This document shows, piece by piece, positions 1 to 7,281 of a stretch of DNA of 31,479 nucleotides. Origin of the DNA: CAIKHN01 sp964394565. Lineage in GTDB: Bacteria; Patescibacteriota; Patescibacteriia; UBA9934. Location of the stretch: positions 1-31,479 of the forward strand of contig CAYMYA010000011.1 of NCBI GenBank assembly GCA_964394565.1. Direction: 5' to 3'. Positions within the stretch are counted from its first letter, which is position 1. Each line of letters starts with the position of its first letter. The notes below the pieces were generated by a model. It searched no databases. It saw only the letters and a program-made list of their open reading frames with translations, and was not told the DNA's origin. Both the position numbers and the translations under genes were made by a program.

Positions 1-50
1 ACCAGCATCCTACCTTGTTCAAGGGCTCGTCGGAACAGCTGTTTGGCTGC

Positions 51-70
51 CCCCGGCCTTACGGCCGGGG
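51..70. other. GC-rich perfect hairpin beside pilD 3' end
   Basis: An 8-bp perfect stem (CCCCGGCC / GGCCGGGG) closes a TTAC loop. No T-run follows on either strand, so a classical intrinsic terminator is not supported. It lies between the window edge and the stop of pilD. All three plus frames stay open from the edge to about position 86-105, so the tail of a plus-strand gene could end here, but nothing distinguishes a true frame. I see nothing else in positions 1-105. Confidence 0.4.
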
Positions 71-105
71 TTGCGAGTGGAAGTAAAGCAAAAATAATGA
101 AAATT

Positions 106-903
106 CTACCCCAAAAGCCCTAGGTACCAGTCAATGCAGCGGGTGCCAAGGAAGAGGGAGAGGTAGGTGCCGAGCACCATGAAGGTACCAAAGGGCACGT
201 GGCTTCGCAGGTCTCGTCGACGATAATAGAGTAAATAGATGCCCACGAGTGCGCCAAGTGCATATGCAAAGAGTAACGCGAGGACGCCAAGTTCTGGGCC
301 AAGCAAAAACCCAATCACCATCGCGAGCCGGATGTCTCCCCCGCCCACCCACGTTCCCCGAGAAACAAGGTATTGCAGCGCAAAAAACGCGCCAAGGGCA
401 ATGCCGCCAAACGCCATCACCATTGGATCGACTCCCATGGCCGCATTCAGTGCAATCGCAACAATCATTGCAGGAATGGAAAGACGATCGGGAATAATAC
501 TCGCTCGCCAATCAAACATAAAAATTGGCAGCAACAACATGGTCAGCAGGCCATTGCGAATAAACAGAGCCATCGCATCAGAGGAATCTCGTGCAAATGG
601 CGGAATGCTCACGTCACCAGAAAGTATTTGCCACGCAAATCCCACGAACAACAGTCCCATGGCAATTTCCAATGCTGGGTACTGCCACGGAATGACGCTT
701 TTACATGCCCGGCATTTTGCCTGCAGCACAACATAACTCACCAGCGGCATGTGATCTTTGACATGCATCGGCCGAGCGCACGTCACGCATTTGCGTGTTC
801 CGGCAGTAAATCGCAATCCGTCCGGCGTGCGCAACAAAAACGTATTCACGAATGCGCCAGAAAGAAGGCCAATGATGAGTGCAATAAAAAGTGGGAGAAG
901 CAT
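106..903 (-). CDS. pilD: Prepilin peptidase, A24 family (PilD-like)
   Basis: Membrane aspartyl protease that cleaves, and in many homologues N-methylates, type IV prepilin leaders at the cytoplasmic face. The 265-aa protein has the usual length. An N-terminal membrane segment is followed by the cytoplasmic zinc domain with two CxxC pairs (C39/C42 and C64/C67), then further membrane helices. The two catalytic aspartates are visible: D131 in the FDW...IPDRLS motif and D190 in GGGDIRL, the counterpart of the family GxGD motif. It is the last gene of a pilM - receiver - pilin-like - pilD cluster and starts just after the stop of the pilin-like gene. Identification is secure; methylase activity is not shown. 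Confidence 0.95.
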   Translation of the reverse strand: MLLPLFIALIIGLLSGAFVNTFLLRTPDGLRFTAGTRKCVTCARPMHVKDHMPLVSYVVLQAKCRACKSVIPWQYPALEIAMGLLFVGFAWQILSGDVSIPPFARDSSDAMALFIRNGLLTMLLLPIFMFDWRASIIPDRLSIPAMIVAIALNAAMGVDPMVMAFGGIALGAFFALQYLVSRGTWVGGGDIRLAMVIGFLLGPELGVLALLFAYALGALVGIYLLYYRRRDLRSHVPFGTFMVLGTYLSLFLGTRCIDWYLGLLG

Positions 904-907
904 AATT

Positions 908-1393
908 CTACAATGCCGGGCACGCGCCTACCGCGAACCCGTCCTGTGTTAAGCAGTTCACCCCAGAGGCAACGCCCAACATCGCATTCCCGCCTTCTAG
1001 CTCAAATTCAATGCGGAACGCTTCCTCTGATCCGCTGTAGCAATACACGTCCGAAACTCCCCCGCATGAAACATCTCCCCCAAGCCCTGCTTTTGGCGGT
1101 GCCGTCACCAGTTCAAGATATGGGGTCGGGCCGTTTGTTGGGCACGGGCCAGAAAACCCTTCCTGCGACAAACATGCAGTAAGCGCCTGACCAAGCGCTA
1201 CAGGCTCCGTGGCGAGTGGGTACGAACTATGTCCCTGAAAATACAATTCAAATGCCATTTGCAACTCTCGAACATTTGCCAAACGCGTGATGTCACGCGT
1301 ATGCGCGCGAGCGGAAAGTACCGCGTACCCAGATACAACACCAATCACCCCAATTACTGCACCCATGATAAGTATTTCTCCGGTTCTATTCAT
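908..1393 (-). CDS. Pilin-like (pseudopilin) protein
   Basis: A 161-aa protein with one N-terminal hydrophobic helix (about residues 7-27) followed by an amphipathic continuation and an extracytoplasmic domain with several cysteines that could form disulfides. This is the layout of type IV pilins and pseudopilins, and the gene sits directly before the prepilin peptidase. The residues before the helix (MNRTG-EILIM) only loosely resemble the G|(F/M)xxxE processing site: a glycine is present but the canonical glutamate at +5 is not clear. The start overlaps the stop of the upstream receiver-like gene by 4 bp (ATGA), suggesting translational coupling. A minor pilin is most likely; a major pilin is not excluded. 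Confidence 0.7.
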   Translation of the reverse strand: MNRTGEILIMGAVIGVIGVVSGYAVLSARAHTRDITRLANVRELQMAFELYFQGHSSYPLATEPVALGQALTACLSQEGFSGPCPTNGPTPYLELVTAPPKAGLGGDVSCGGVSDVYCYSGSEEAFRIEFELEGGNAMLGVASGVNCLTQDGFAVGACPAL

Positions 1394-1758
1394 AATAGCG
1401 TTTGAAGTCGCGCCATAATGTCGCGCGGCGTATGATGTGTTGTGAGGAGTATATCATCCGTACCAGCATCAAGCAGCTTAAGACGCTGTTCATGCGTCAA
1501 GCGTTCAGAAATCGTTACGATGCGTGTCGACGATAGTACCGGATGTTTTCGGAGACGAGTCACGTCATCAATCATCGTGGGAACAGATTCTTCATCGAGA
1601 AGTAGCGCAGCAGGCCTTAGGCGAATCATGCGCCGCTCAAATTCTGCAACATCTGGGAAACACACAATATTTGCAAAATGTTCCCCGTGACGTTCCACGA
1701 GATTTCGCAGAAGTGGATGCGTCGTAATACATACTATAGTTGGACGCGTCGATGTCAT
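1390..1758 (-). CDS. Degenerate response-regulator receiver-like protein
   Basis: A stand-alone 122-aa protein with alternating beta-alpha pattern of a CheY-like receiver. D55 in ALLLDEES fits the phospho-acceptor position, and the TIS segment near residue 83 fits the conserved Thr/Ser strand. The N-terminal acidic pair is missing (the equivalent strand reads IVCITTHP) and the KP motif after strand 5 is replaced (LLTTHHTP). It may therefore be a pseudo-receiver that works by protein contact rather than phosphorylation. It is one base downstream of pilM and overlaps the pilin-like gene by 4 bp, so a pilus-related role is inferred from context only. Confidence 0.6.
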   Translation of the reverse strand: MTSTRPTIVCITTHPLLRNLVERHGEHFANIVCFPDVAEFERRMIRLRPAALLLDEESVPTMIDDVTRLRKHPVLSSTRIVTISERLTHEQRLKLLDAGTDDILLTTHHTPRDIMARLQTLL

Positions 1759-1759
1759 A

Positions 1760-2890
1760 TTACTTTTCCTTTTCAGGAACTACGCGCATCGCGAGCCCGA
1801 TGGCAACAGCAAAGCGACTCCCAACTTCATCAAGCATCGCTCGTGAAGCCGGCGGCGTTGCAATACGAGCCCATGGATCGCCAACATACACATTAACATT
1901 CAACGCGCTCGTCATTGCGGCATCAAGCCCGGCTAATTGTGCAGACCCCCCCGTCAAAATCACTTTATTCACCACCTTCGGCGCCCCCCCAGTATCATCC
2001 TGCATGTTCATGTCGAGTGCATATTTCGATTCATGCAACAGCGGCTTTATTGCGTTTGCGAGCACCGGCGGCATCACGTTCCCTTCGCCAAGTACGATAT
2101 CCTTTTTCATCCCTTCTGCATCTGCAAGGCCGATACCCATCGCACTCGCAAACGCAGCAGTCACTGCGTTTCCACCGGATTTAATCCCGCGAGTTATATA
2201 CGGAACATTACGTTCAGCAATCACAATATTTGTTCGCTCCCCACCCACGTCGACAATCATGGTTTTTGCGCTGTCTCGGCCAATGAGCGCACGCATCAAC
2301 GCGAACACTTCAGTTTCCAAAGAAATCAATTCAATTTTTGCCGCACGAAACACCGCAATATATTTCTCCACAAGCGCTTTCGGTGCAGCCGTCACCTGCA
2401 CACGAACGGTTTTCTGCGCGACGGGTTGCTGACCATCCGGAACGGCATCCGTTTTCTCATCGTGTTCCTTTGGTAACGCATCCTTGTCGATAATATGCGA
2501 ATCGATAATCATTTCTGCAATCGGGAGCGGTAATACTTTCGCTGTTTGTGCCTCCACAACGGCACGAATATCCTCCTTTGCCGTTTTCGGCGTGGGGATG
2601 CTGATGATTGCATGAAACACACTAGACGCTGGAAGCGCCGCAACAGCACGCGTTGCTTTCATCCCACTTTCTTTCATAATCTGCCGCAGAATTTGAGCAA
2701 TGCGGTTCGGATCGTCCACAGAAAAAACGCCGGCGTCTTTGTCCGGAGCAATGTCCGCATACCCGTATGTCACCAGTCGAACTTTGCCGTCTTCCGGCAT
2801 GAGCTCCACGACCTTCATGCCGCTCGTGCCAATATCAACACCCAACAAGCCGGTTGACGGCGCTTCGTTCTTCGATCCAAAAAGGGGCAT
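1760..2890 (-). CDS. pilM: Type IV pilus assembly protein PilM
   Basis: Actin-like ATPase of the inner-membrane alignment complex of type IV pili; in known systems it binds the cytoplasmic tail of PilN. The 376-aa protein shows the actin-fold nucleotide motifs: LLGVDIGTSGMKVVEL (phosphate 1), MIVDVGGERTNIVI (phosphate 2) and VILTGGSAQLAGL (adenosine). A charged loop of about 25 residues rich in D, K, E and Q lies mid-protein (around residues 135-160). PilN and PilO are not next to it in this window. It heads the pilus operon; an extended -10 (TGGTATACT) ends 8 nt before the ATG. Confidence 0.92.
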   Translation of the reverse strand: MPLFGSKNEAPSTGLLGVDIGTSGMKVVELMPEDGKVRLVTYGYADIAPDKDAGVFSVDDPNRIAQILRQIMKESGMKATRAVAALPASSVFHAIISIPTPKTAKEDIRAVVEAQTAKVLPLPIAEMIIDSHIIDKDALPKEHDEKTDAVPDGQQPVAQKTVRVQVTAAPKALVEKYIAVFRAAKIELISLETEVFALMRALIGRDSAKTMIVDVGGERTNIVIAERNVPYITRGIKSGGNAVTAAFASAMGIGLADAEGMKKDIVLGEGNVMPPVLANAIKPLLHESKYALDMNMQDDTGGAPKVVNKVILTGGSAQLAGLDAAMTSALNVNVYVGDPWARIATPPASRAMLDEVGSRFAVAIGLAMRVVPEKEK

Positions 2891-2898
2891 ATGCCAAG

Positions 2899-2907
2899 AG
2901 TATACCA
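2899..2907 (-). promoter_or_regulatory. Extended -10 promoter of pilM
   Basis: On the minus strand, TGG-TATACT (TGn extended -10) lies 8 nt before the pilM ATG. No good -35 is seen. The expected start of transcription falls at or within a few bases of the ATG, so the mRNA would be leaderless. Confidence 0.5.
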
Positions 2908-2914
2908 GAGCGTC

Positions 2915-3343
2915 CTACCGATTTATGTACTGTGCATCTAACGTGGCGTTCACGAGGGCGTCAGCAGCGACGTTTTGCTCGCGAAAAACGTGGGTAAAAC
3001 GAACGGAACGGAATTGTGCACGAAGATTATAAACTTCTAAAAATCGTTTCGCGATTTCTGGGTGTTTCACTTTGTACTGCCCGTTGAGTTGCTTCACAGC
3101 AAGTTCGGAATCGAGCCGCACATCGACGGCGTCGTAGCCGAGTTCCAGTGCTTTCTGCAATCCAATAATAATCCCGGTGTATTCCGCCTGGTTATTCGTA
3201 TCGATGCCGATGTACTTCGCCGCGTCAACCACACGCTCCCCCTCAGTACCGTCTGCATGCAACGCAAAAAGCACGGCGGCTCCGGCAGCTGGCCCCGGGT
3301 TTCCTCGCGATCCCCCGTCGGCGTACATTCTTACGATGCGCAT
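2915..3343 (-). CDS. rnhA: Ribonuclease HI family protein
   Basis: Cleaves the RNA strand of RNA-DNA hybrids (R-loops, primers). At 142 aa it matches the bare catalytic domain. All four acidic catalytic residues can be placed: D9 in YADGGSRGNPGPA, the Glu in NNQAEYTG, the Asp in RLDSELAV and the Asp in REQNVAADALVN. The chosen start (MRIVRMYADGG) preserves the first beta strand but overlaps the end of recJ by 13 bp; an internal ATG at 3328 would fall just after the recJ stop but would cut into the strand. Co-transcription with recJ suggests a joint role in DNA metabolism. Confidence 0.92.
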   Translation of the reverse strand: MRIVRMYADGGSRGNPGPAAGAAVLFALHADGTEGERVVDAAKYIGIDTNNQAEYTGIIIGLQKALELGYDAVDVRLDSELAVKQLNGQYKVKHPEIAKRFLEVYNLRAQFRSVRFTHVFREQNVAADALVNATLDAQYINR

Positions 3344-5034
3344 ACATGAATATCTTCAATTCTATACTGAACCTCCCGGCGCCCATTCCACACGTTTATT
3401 CCAGGTGCAAAGGCAATATCTACGCGCGTGCCCATGGGGAATTCGCCCACACGCTCCCCCAAGCCGAACCCGACAAACTTACAAATCATTTGCGTGTCAT
3501 CTACCACCGTCATGCGCAAATGCCCACCCGTGGCACCCATCGTTTCCGTCGCCATAACGGTCACACCCATCGCGGCAAATATCGGCGGCCGATTCCCCTC
3601 ACCAAATGGCGCGCAAGCATCAAGCTCTGTTATCACATCGAGCGTGAGGGACGACGGCGCGACGACAGCATCGATATTCAGCGTCGCGGAAACCCCTTGC
3701 GCACCAAACTTCTCACGCGCAAATGCATTGACCCGCACACGAAACTCCTCAATATGCGCGATCGTTTCGATCGTCAACCCGCATGCTTGCGGGTGCCCAC
3801 CTTTCCGCAAAAAAATATCGCCGCACGCATTCATTGCTTCCACCAAATGTAAGCCACCGGCTGTACGCCCACTCCCCACATACTTCCCCTCAATTTTCGT
3901 CAGCGCAAATGCCGGGCGGCCAAAATCGTTCACCAATCGCCCGGCAATCAACCCAACAATTCCCGGTAACCACTCCTCACTCGACACCACAAGCACCTGA
4001 TGTTCGTCAACCATGCCCTTCGCAATCACCACGGCCTCCTTATACGATGTTTTGAAAATATTCTGCCGTTCCCGATTCAATTGTTCTAATGCCGCTGCCG
4101 CAACGTCTGCTTCTTCTGGCGTTTCCGCAACAAGAGCATGAAATGCAATCGCTGCGCTCGCTAATCGCCCGGCCGCATTCAATCGTGGCCCAAGTCGAAA
4201 CCCAATCACCTGCGTATCGATGGTCCCGAGCTCCGTGCCAGACGCAGCAAGAATGGCACGAATGCCAGGACGACGTGTTTTATTCAGCACCTTCAACCCA
4301 AAATACTCAAGCACACGATTTTCACCAATCAACGGCATCACGTCCGTCACTGTTGCAATGGCGACGAGATCAAGCATCCATTTTTCGTATCCCTCCGGAA
4401 AATCTGCGCCACGTTTTCGCGCCTCGATGATGAGAGCGGAAGCGAACTTAAACGCCACACCTGTTCCGCACAATGTTTTGTTTGGATATGTTTCGCCGGG
4501 AGCAAGTGGATGCAAAATGATAGCGTGGTTTGGGAAATGCACCCCAAGCTGATGATGATCACACACCACCACCGCCATACCCGCTTCATGCGCCCGATCG
4601 AGCTCCAAGCCGTTTGCAATCCCGCAGTCCACTGTAACCATCATTGTTTTCCCTTCTGAAATACACCGTTCAATCGTGTGCATGGCAATGCCGTACCCAT
4701 CTTTTTCCCGATCAGGCAAAAATACTTCCACATCCAACGTGTAGCGCAAACGCTCAGCGATATCCCTCAGCGCACCGAAGAGGAGTGCCGAGCCCGAAAC
4801 GCCATCTGCATCGTAATCGCCATGAATCACGATTGCATCGCCTCGCTCCAATGCACCGAACATCGTGGTAACTGCTTCCTGCATGTTCGTAAATGCAAAT
4901 GGAGAAAACGTACCCGTTTCCCAGTCAGGATGCAAAAAATCATCTCGCAATGAAGGATCAATCCCGCGATTTTCCAGGATTTGCGCGACGAGATCGTTGT
5001 GCGCACGCGGCGCAATATTCCACTCGGATGCCAT
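3331..5034 (-). CDS. recJ: Single-stranded-DNA-specific exonuclease RecJ
   Basis: 5'-3' single-strand DNA exonuclease used in recombination and mismatch or base-excision repair. The DHH phosphoesterase domain has IHGDYDADGVSG, VTVDCGI and VCDHHQLG metal-binding motifs; the DHHA1 domain has the GRTAGG and GGHPQACG motifs, followed by an OB-fold C-terminal part. The ATG at 5034 (MASEWN) gives 567 aa, the usual bacterial length. A TTG 12 bp upstream is in frame but is a less likely start. The preceding 32-aa membrane ORF ends one base before this ATG, so translation may be coupled. Confidence 0.95.
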   Translation of the reverse strand: MASEWNIAPRAHNDLVAQILENRGIDPSLRDDFLHPDWETGTFSPFAFTNMQEAVTTMFGALERGDAIVIHGDYDADGVSGSALLFGALRDIAERLRYTLDVEVFLPDREKDGYGIAMHTIERCISEGKTMMVTVDCGIANGLELDRAHEAGMAVVVCDHHQLGVHFPNHAIILHPLAPGETYPNKTLCGTGVAFKFASALIIEARKRGADFPEGYEKWMLDLVAIATVTDVMPLIGENRVLEYFGLKVLNKTRRPGIRAILAASGTELGTIDTQVIGFRLGPRLNAAGRLASAAIAFHALVAETPEEADVAAAALEQLNRERQNIFKTSYKEAVVIAKGMVDEHQVLVVSSEEWLPGIVGLIAGRLVNDFGRPAFALTKIEGKYVGSGRTAGGLHLVEAMNACGDIFLRKGGHPQACGLTIETIAHIEEFRVRVNAFAREKFGAQGVSATLNIDAVVAPSSLTLDVITELDACAPFGEGNRPPIFAAMGVTVMATETMGATGGHLRMTVVDDTQMICKFVGFGLGERVGEFPMGTRVDIAFAPGINVWNGRREVQYRIEDIHVCAS

Positions 5035-5035
5035 G

Positions 5036-5134
5036 TTAGTATCCAAACATCGTCATACTCGCCATCATGGAGACCATAACCAATAATGCCACAATCGCCC
5101 AAAACTTCTGCATGAATTTTCCATGAATCTTCAT
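5036..5134 (-). CDS. Putative 32-aa single-TM small protein upstream of recJ
   Basis: A short ORF starts at an ATG at 5134 and stops with TAA one base before the recJ ATG. It encodes a short basic N-terminus (MKIHGKFMQKF) followed by one hydrophobic helix rich in M, V, L and A. The tight junction with recJ and a plausible promoter just upstream (GTGACG-N17-TACCCT, -10 ending 6 nt before the ATG) argue that it is translated. A methionine at residue 8 could also start it. I recognise no family. It could be a leader peptide that couples to recJ or a real small membrane protein. Confidence 0.4.
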   Translation of the reverse strand: MKIHGKFMQKFWAIVALLVMVSMMASMTMFGY

Positions 5135-5140
5135 GGAAAT

Positions 5141-5169
5141 AGGGTAGCAATCATCTCGAATTTCGTCAC
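5141..5169 (-). promoter_or_regulatory. Putative promoter of small ORF-recJ-rnhA
   Basis: Minus-strand GTGACG (-35, 4 of 6 consensus), 17-nt spacer, TACCCT (-10, 3 of 6). The -10 ends 6 nt before the ATG of the small ORF, again predicting a leaderless start. It is divergent to the plus-strand promoter at 5188-5216. Confidence 0.35.
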
Positions 5170-5187
5170 CGCATGCTGGGGATGATG

Positions 5188-5216
5188 TTGCAATTTCTCA
5201 AAAAATATGGCTAAAT
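5188..5216 (+). promoter_or_regulatory. Putative promoter of the plus-strand gene at 5246
   Basis: TTGCAA (-35), 17-nt spacer, CTAAAT (weak -10, followed by TCTTC). Predicted transcription start near 5223 leaves about 23 nt before the ATG at 5246, enough for the GGAG Shine-Dalgarno site at 5237-5240. It places the earlier in-frame ATG (5207) inside the promoter, which supports the 5246 start. Confidence 0.4.
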
Positions 5217-5245
5217 TCTTCAGCCAAACACCCTATGGAGCAGCA

Positions 5246-5833
5246 ATGAGCGACCAAAGCGCGTCAGAAATCAAATATACAGCTATCGTCACAATGGTCA
5301 TCGATTGTCAGTTCCCTGCGGCGATCGTGATCGAGGGAAATCACGACCTCCAAGCCGACGGATTCAACCCGCTCAATCACGAGCTGTTCGCCATGTGGGT
5401 GAATCTGGACGATGGGCGCATGACCGAGATTGAGGATGACATGGTTGCAACTCGTCTCATGAGCGAGACCACCATGGCCCTGTATATGATCCACGGGGAC
5501 ATCGTGACGGCAGAACCGGAGACTGTCACACAGACGAGCCTCGATGCTGAGACGTTGACGGCAGCGATGGCAGATGGCCGCACCATCGAGTTCACGGTGG
5601 CGGGAACCGTGAGCGTTTGGAATGGTGATCTGGAGAATGAAGACTTCTACCAGATCGGCATTGCCAACCCACGGCCGGGAGAGCACCTGGTGCTGCTCCT
5701 GGAAGTCCTAGGCGAGAGCCCTCTCGAGTTCCGACAGGTGAGACTGGACGACGATGACCTTGTCCAACAAATCATCAAACGGTTCCTCGAAGAGCTCAAC
5801 GCGACATATGACGAGGGTGAGGGAGAGGAATGA
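5246..5833 (+). CDS. Uncharacterised acidic protein, solitary plus-strand gene
   Basis: I recognise no family. The 195-aa product is strongly acidic, predicted soluble and beta-rich, with no signal peptide or TM helix. Its C-terminal end is a charged helix (DDDDLVQQIIKRFLEELN) and a Glu/Gly-rich tail. The ATG at 5246 is chosen because GGAG lies 5 nt upstream; an ATG at 5207 is in frame but lacks such a site. Codon use favours GAG, GAC, TTC, CTC/CTG and ATC, unlike the mixed GAA/GAT/TTT use of the minus-strand genes. With its own promoter-like sequence and terminator it forms a one-gene unit in an otherwise minus-strand region, which suggests insertion or transfer. Confidence 0.75.
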   Translation: MSDQSASEIKYTAIVTMVIDCQFPAAIVIEGNHDLQADGFNPLNHELFAMWVNLDDGRMTEIEDDMVATRLMSETTMALYMIHGDIVTAEPETVTQTSLDAETLTAAMADGRTIEFTVAGTVSVWNGDLENEDFYQIGIANPRPGEHLVLLLEVLGESPLEFRQVRLDDDDLVQQIIKRFLEELNATYDEGEGEE

Positions 5834-5945
5834 AGCATCTCGAGCTGACGGTGCTCATGTGGCACATGCACCGCCACCGCAGACGACCGCCCGGCGGCAT
5901 CTCGAGCTTGTCGTCGACAACCCCTCCGCCCGCAGGAAACCGTGA
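5817..5945 (+). CDS. Possible 42-aa ORF between plus-strand gene and its terminator
   Basis: A GTG-started frame overlaps the end of the preceding gene by 17 bp and stops with TGA nine bases before the terminator stem. It encodes an Arg/Ala/Pro-rich peptide ending in RRHLELVVDNPSARRKP. The position of the stop just before the hairpin is suggestive, but the start is weak and there is no other support. It may simply be 3' untranslated sequence. Confidence 0.2.
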   Translation: MRERNEASRADGAHVAHAPPPQTTARRHLELVVDNPSARRKP

Positions 5946-5954
5946 CACGAACGC

Positions 5955-5989
5955 GAGCTGCCCTTCACGGGGCAGCTCGGTGTGTTTTT
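5955..5989 (+). terminator. Intrinsic terminator of plus-strand gene
   Basis: Perfect 9-bp stem GAGCTGCCC / GGGCAGCTC with a TTCACG loop, followed within 7 nt by TTTTT. ACAC and GTGT around the stem can extend it. The T-run exists only on the plus strand, so it serves the gene ending at 5833, not the convergent gene ending at 6012. Confidence 0.8.
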
Positions 5990-6011
5990 CACGATACCTT
6001 AAACGATTTCT

Positions 6012-6686
6012 CTACTCGTGTGCCTGTGCCATGTTTCCAACTCGTACATCCGCACCGACAACAAAGGCGCCGTCACTTTCGTCGGGCAAACTGATCGTGA
6101 CAGTATTCGCCTCTGTGTCGACACTCAATACCTCACCAAGAACGCCACGTAAACGGAACCGGCCGTCTGCATCACGCAGCGGTCGTGGAGCATCCGACAC
6201 TGCTCGTACCGCATGATCCGAGTTTGTCGTCATACCAGCAACGTGAACAGTCATACCCACGGTCACTGCTGATACAGATGATTCCTCACCACCAATAAAG
6301 AACCGCGTTTCGTTATCGTATGTGATAACGAAACTCTCACCAGGCTGCGGGGCTTCCGGATGTGCCTCAAAAAACGCTTCGATATTCTCTTTAATTTTCT
6401 CCGCAATATTCTCGTCTGGTACCGGTGCAGATTCTGGACGCTTTGGAATAACCGACGTCAGCGTTATGGTTCCCGTTCCATCACCTGCGTCGTCAATTGC
6501 CGTCACAAGACCATGTGCGCCGCGCATACCAGCTCCCCCTCGCTGTAACCGTACATGCGATTCGGTGGTATTCGATACTTCAGAGGCGAACGATATGAAT
6601 GGCACAACTGCCGCGCCAAGTACCAACGCAGATGCCGCACCAAGAACGCCGGTCTTTAATAGCAGTGACTTCTTCATACGAATCAT
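6012..6686 (-). CDS. Secreted DUF5666-like protein
   Basis: A 224-aa exported protein: a basic start and a hydrophobic stretch (about residues 10-34, ending in FASE) look like a signal peptide or anchor. The remainder contains repeated beta-rich units of the pattern G-V/T-V-x-x-I/V-D...T-V/I-T-I/L, as in DUF5666 proteins (HGLVTAIDD...GTITLTS and LGEVLSVDTEANTVTISL). It is last in the lepA - ECF sigma - DUF5667-like - DUF5666-like run, which suggests it is an envelope target or sensor of that sigma system. The in-frame ATG at 6677 (MKKSLLL) is an equally possible start. Function unknown. Confidence 0.65.
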   Translation of the reverse strand: MIRMKKSLLLKTGVLGAASALVLGAAVVPFISFASEVSNTTESHVRLQRGGAGMRGAHGLVTAIDDAGDGTGTITLTSVIPKRPESAPVPDENIAEKIKENIEAFFEAHPEAPQPGESFVITYDNETRFFIGGEESSVSAVTVGMTVHVAGMTTNSDHAVRAVSDAPRPLRDADGRFRLRGVLGEVLSVDTEANTVTISLPDESDGAFVVGADVRVGNMAQAHE

Positions 6687-6696
6687 GAGTGAAGAA

Positions 6697-7281
6697 TTAG
6701 TTCTGCATCTTTCGGATCATGAAAGATGGGGTCCGCAATGGAGAATCTCCAATGGGTTCATTCATGTATACCCGCATGCGTACCATTTCGTAACGCTCCT
6801 GATTTCTTTGCAAATGTTCGCGCATTTCTGGATGGGTTTCTTCGAGCTCACTCCACAATTCTAGTGTTTCGTTTTCTTCAACCGCGGCATTCAGCGTGTG
6901 AATCATCGCATCGCGAGATTCAAGTAATCGCTCCGCTTCGTCCAATCTGCGATCGTACAGCTTTAAACGGTACGTCGCCACATCTTCCGTCTTATGCAAC
7001 ATACGGAGTTGGAACGTCTCAATACCACGCTTCATTGGGTAAAATACATTCCCCTCTGTAACCGAGGGACTGGCGTACGCGTACACACTTGTTCCGAAAA
7101 AAATAACCGGAAGCATGATCGCTAATCCCACCGCTGCGCGACGAAAGGCAAATGCATGATGTTCCTGCCGTGCGTCCGGGGGTAATGCAGCTTCCAACGT
7201 CTGCCATAAACGCAAACGAAACGCCCGCGACGGTAAGGCGTCGCGTCGTGCATTCCAAAGTTTTACGAGAAGCGAGAACAT
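6697..7281 (-). CDS. Membrane-anchored DUF5667-like protein, putative anti-sigma partner
   Basis: The 194-aa protein has a cytoplasmic basic N-terminus (about 45 residues), one TM helix (about residues 47-68) and an extracytoplasmic helical domain with the VFYPMKRGIETFQL pattern of DUF5667, followed by charged coiled-coil-like helices. Its start overlaps the ECF sigma gene by 19 bp, the common arrangement for a sigma factor and its membrane regulator. No zinc-binding HxxxCxxC anti-sigma motif is visible, so the way it binds the sigma factor, if it does, would be different. Anti-sigma function is inferred from position and topology only. Confidence 0.65.
   Translation of the reverse strand: MFSLLVKLWNARRDALPSRAFRLRLWQTLEAALPPDARQEHHAFAFRRAAVGLAIMLPVIFFGTSVYAYASPSVTEGNVFYPMKRGIETFQLRMLHKTEDVATYRLKLYDRRLDEAERLLESRDAMIHTLNAAVEENETLELWSELEETHPEMREHLQRNQERYEMVRMRVYMNEPIGDSPLRTPSFMIRKMQN

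Noticed and set aside
50..70. Intrinsic terminator for pilD or a plus-strand gene
   Set aside because: The hairpin is strong, but neither strand has a T-run after it.
1..86. End of a plus-strand gene entering from the left edge
   Set aside because: All three plus frames are open at the edge and read plausibly, so no frame can be preferred on 86 bases.
1740..2432. Long plus-strand ORF of 230 aa opposite pilM
   Set aside because: Shadow of the pilM gene: Ser/Ala/Thr-rich, no domain, entirely antisense to a confident gene. The same applies to the other long plus-strand frames, for example opposite recJ, ugd and malic enzyme.
5830..6216. Plus-strand ORF of 128 aa beginning ATG with a GGGAGAGG upstream
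   Set aside because: It reads straight through the terminator hairpin and T-run at 5955-5989 and then antisense through the end of the DUF5666-like gene; composition is Arg/Pro/Ser-rich as expected for a shadow frame.
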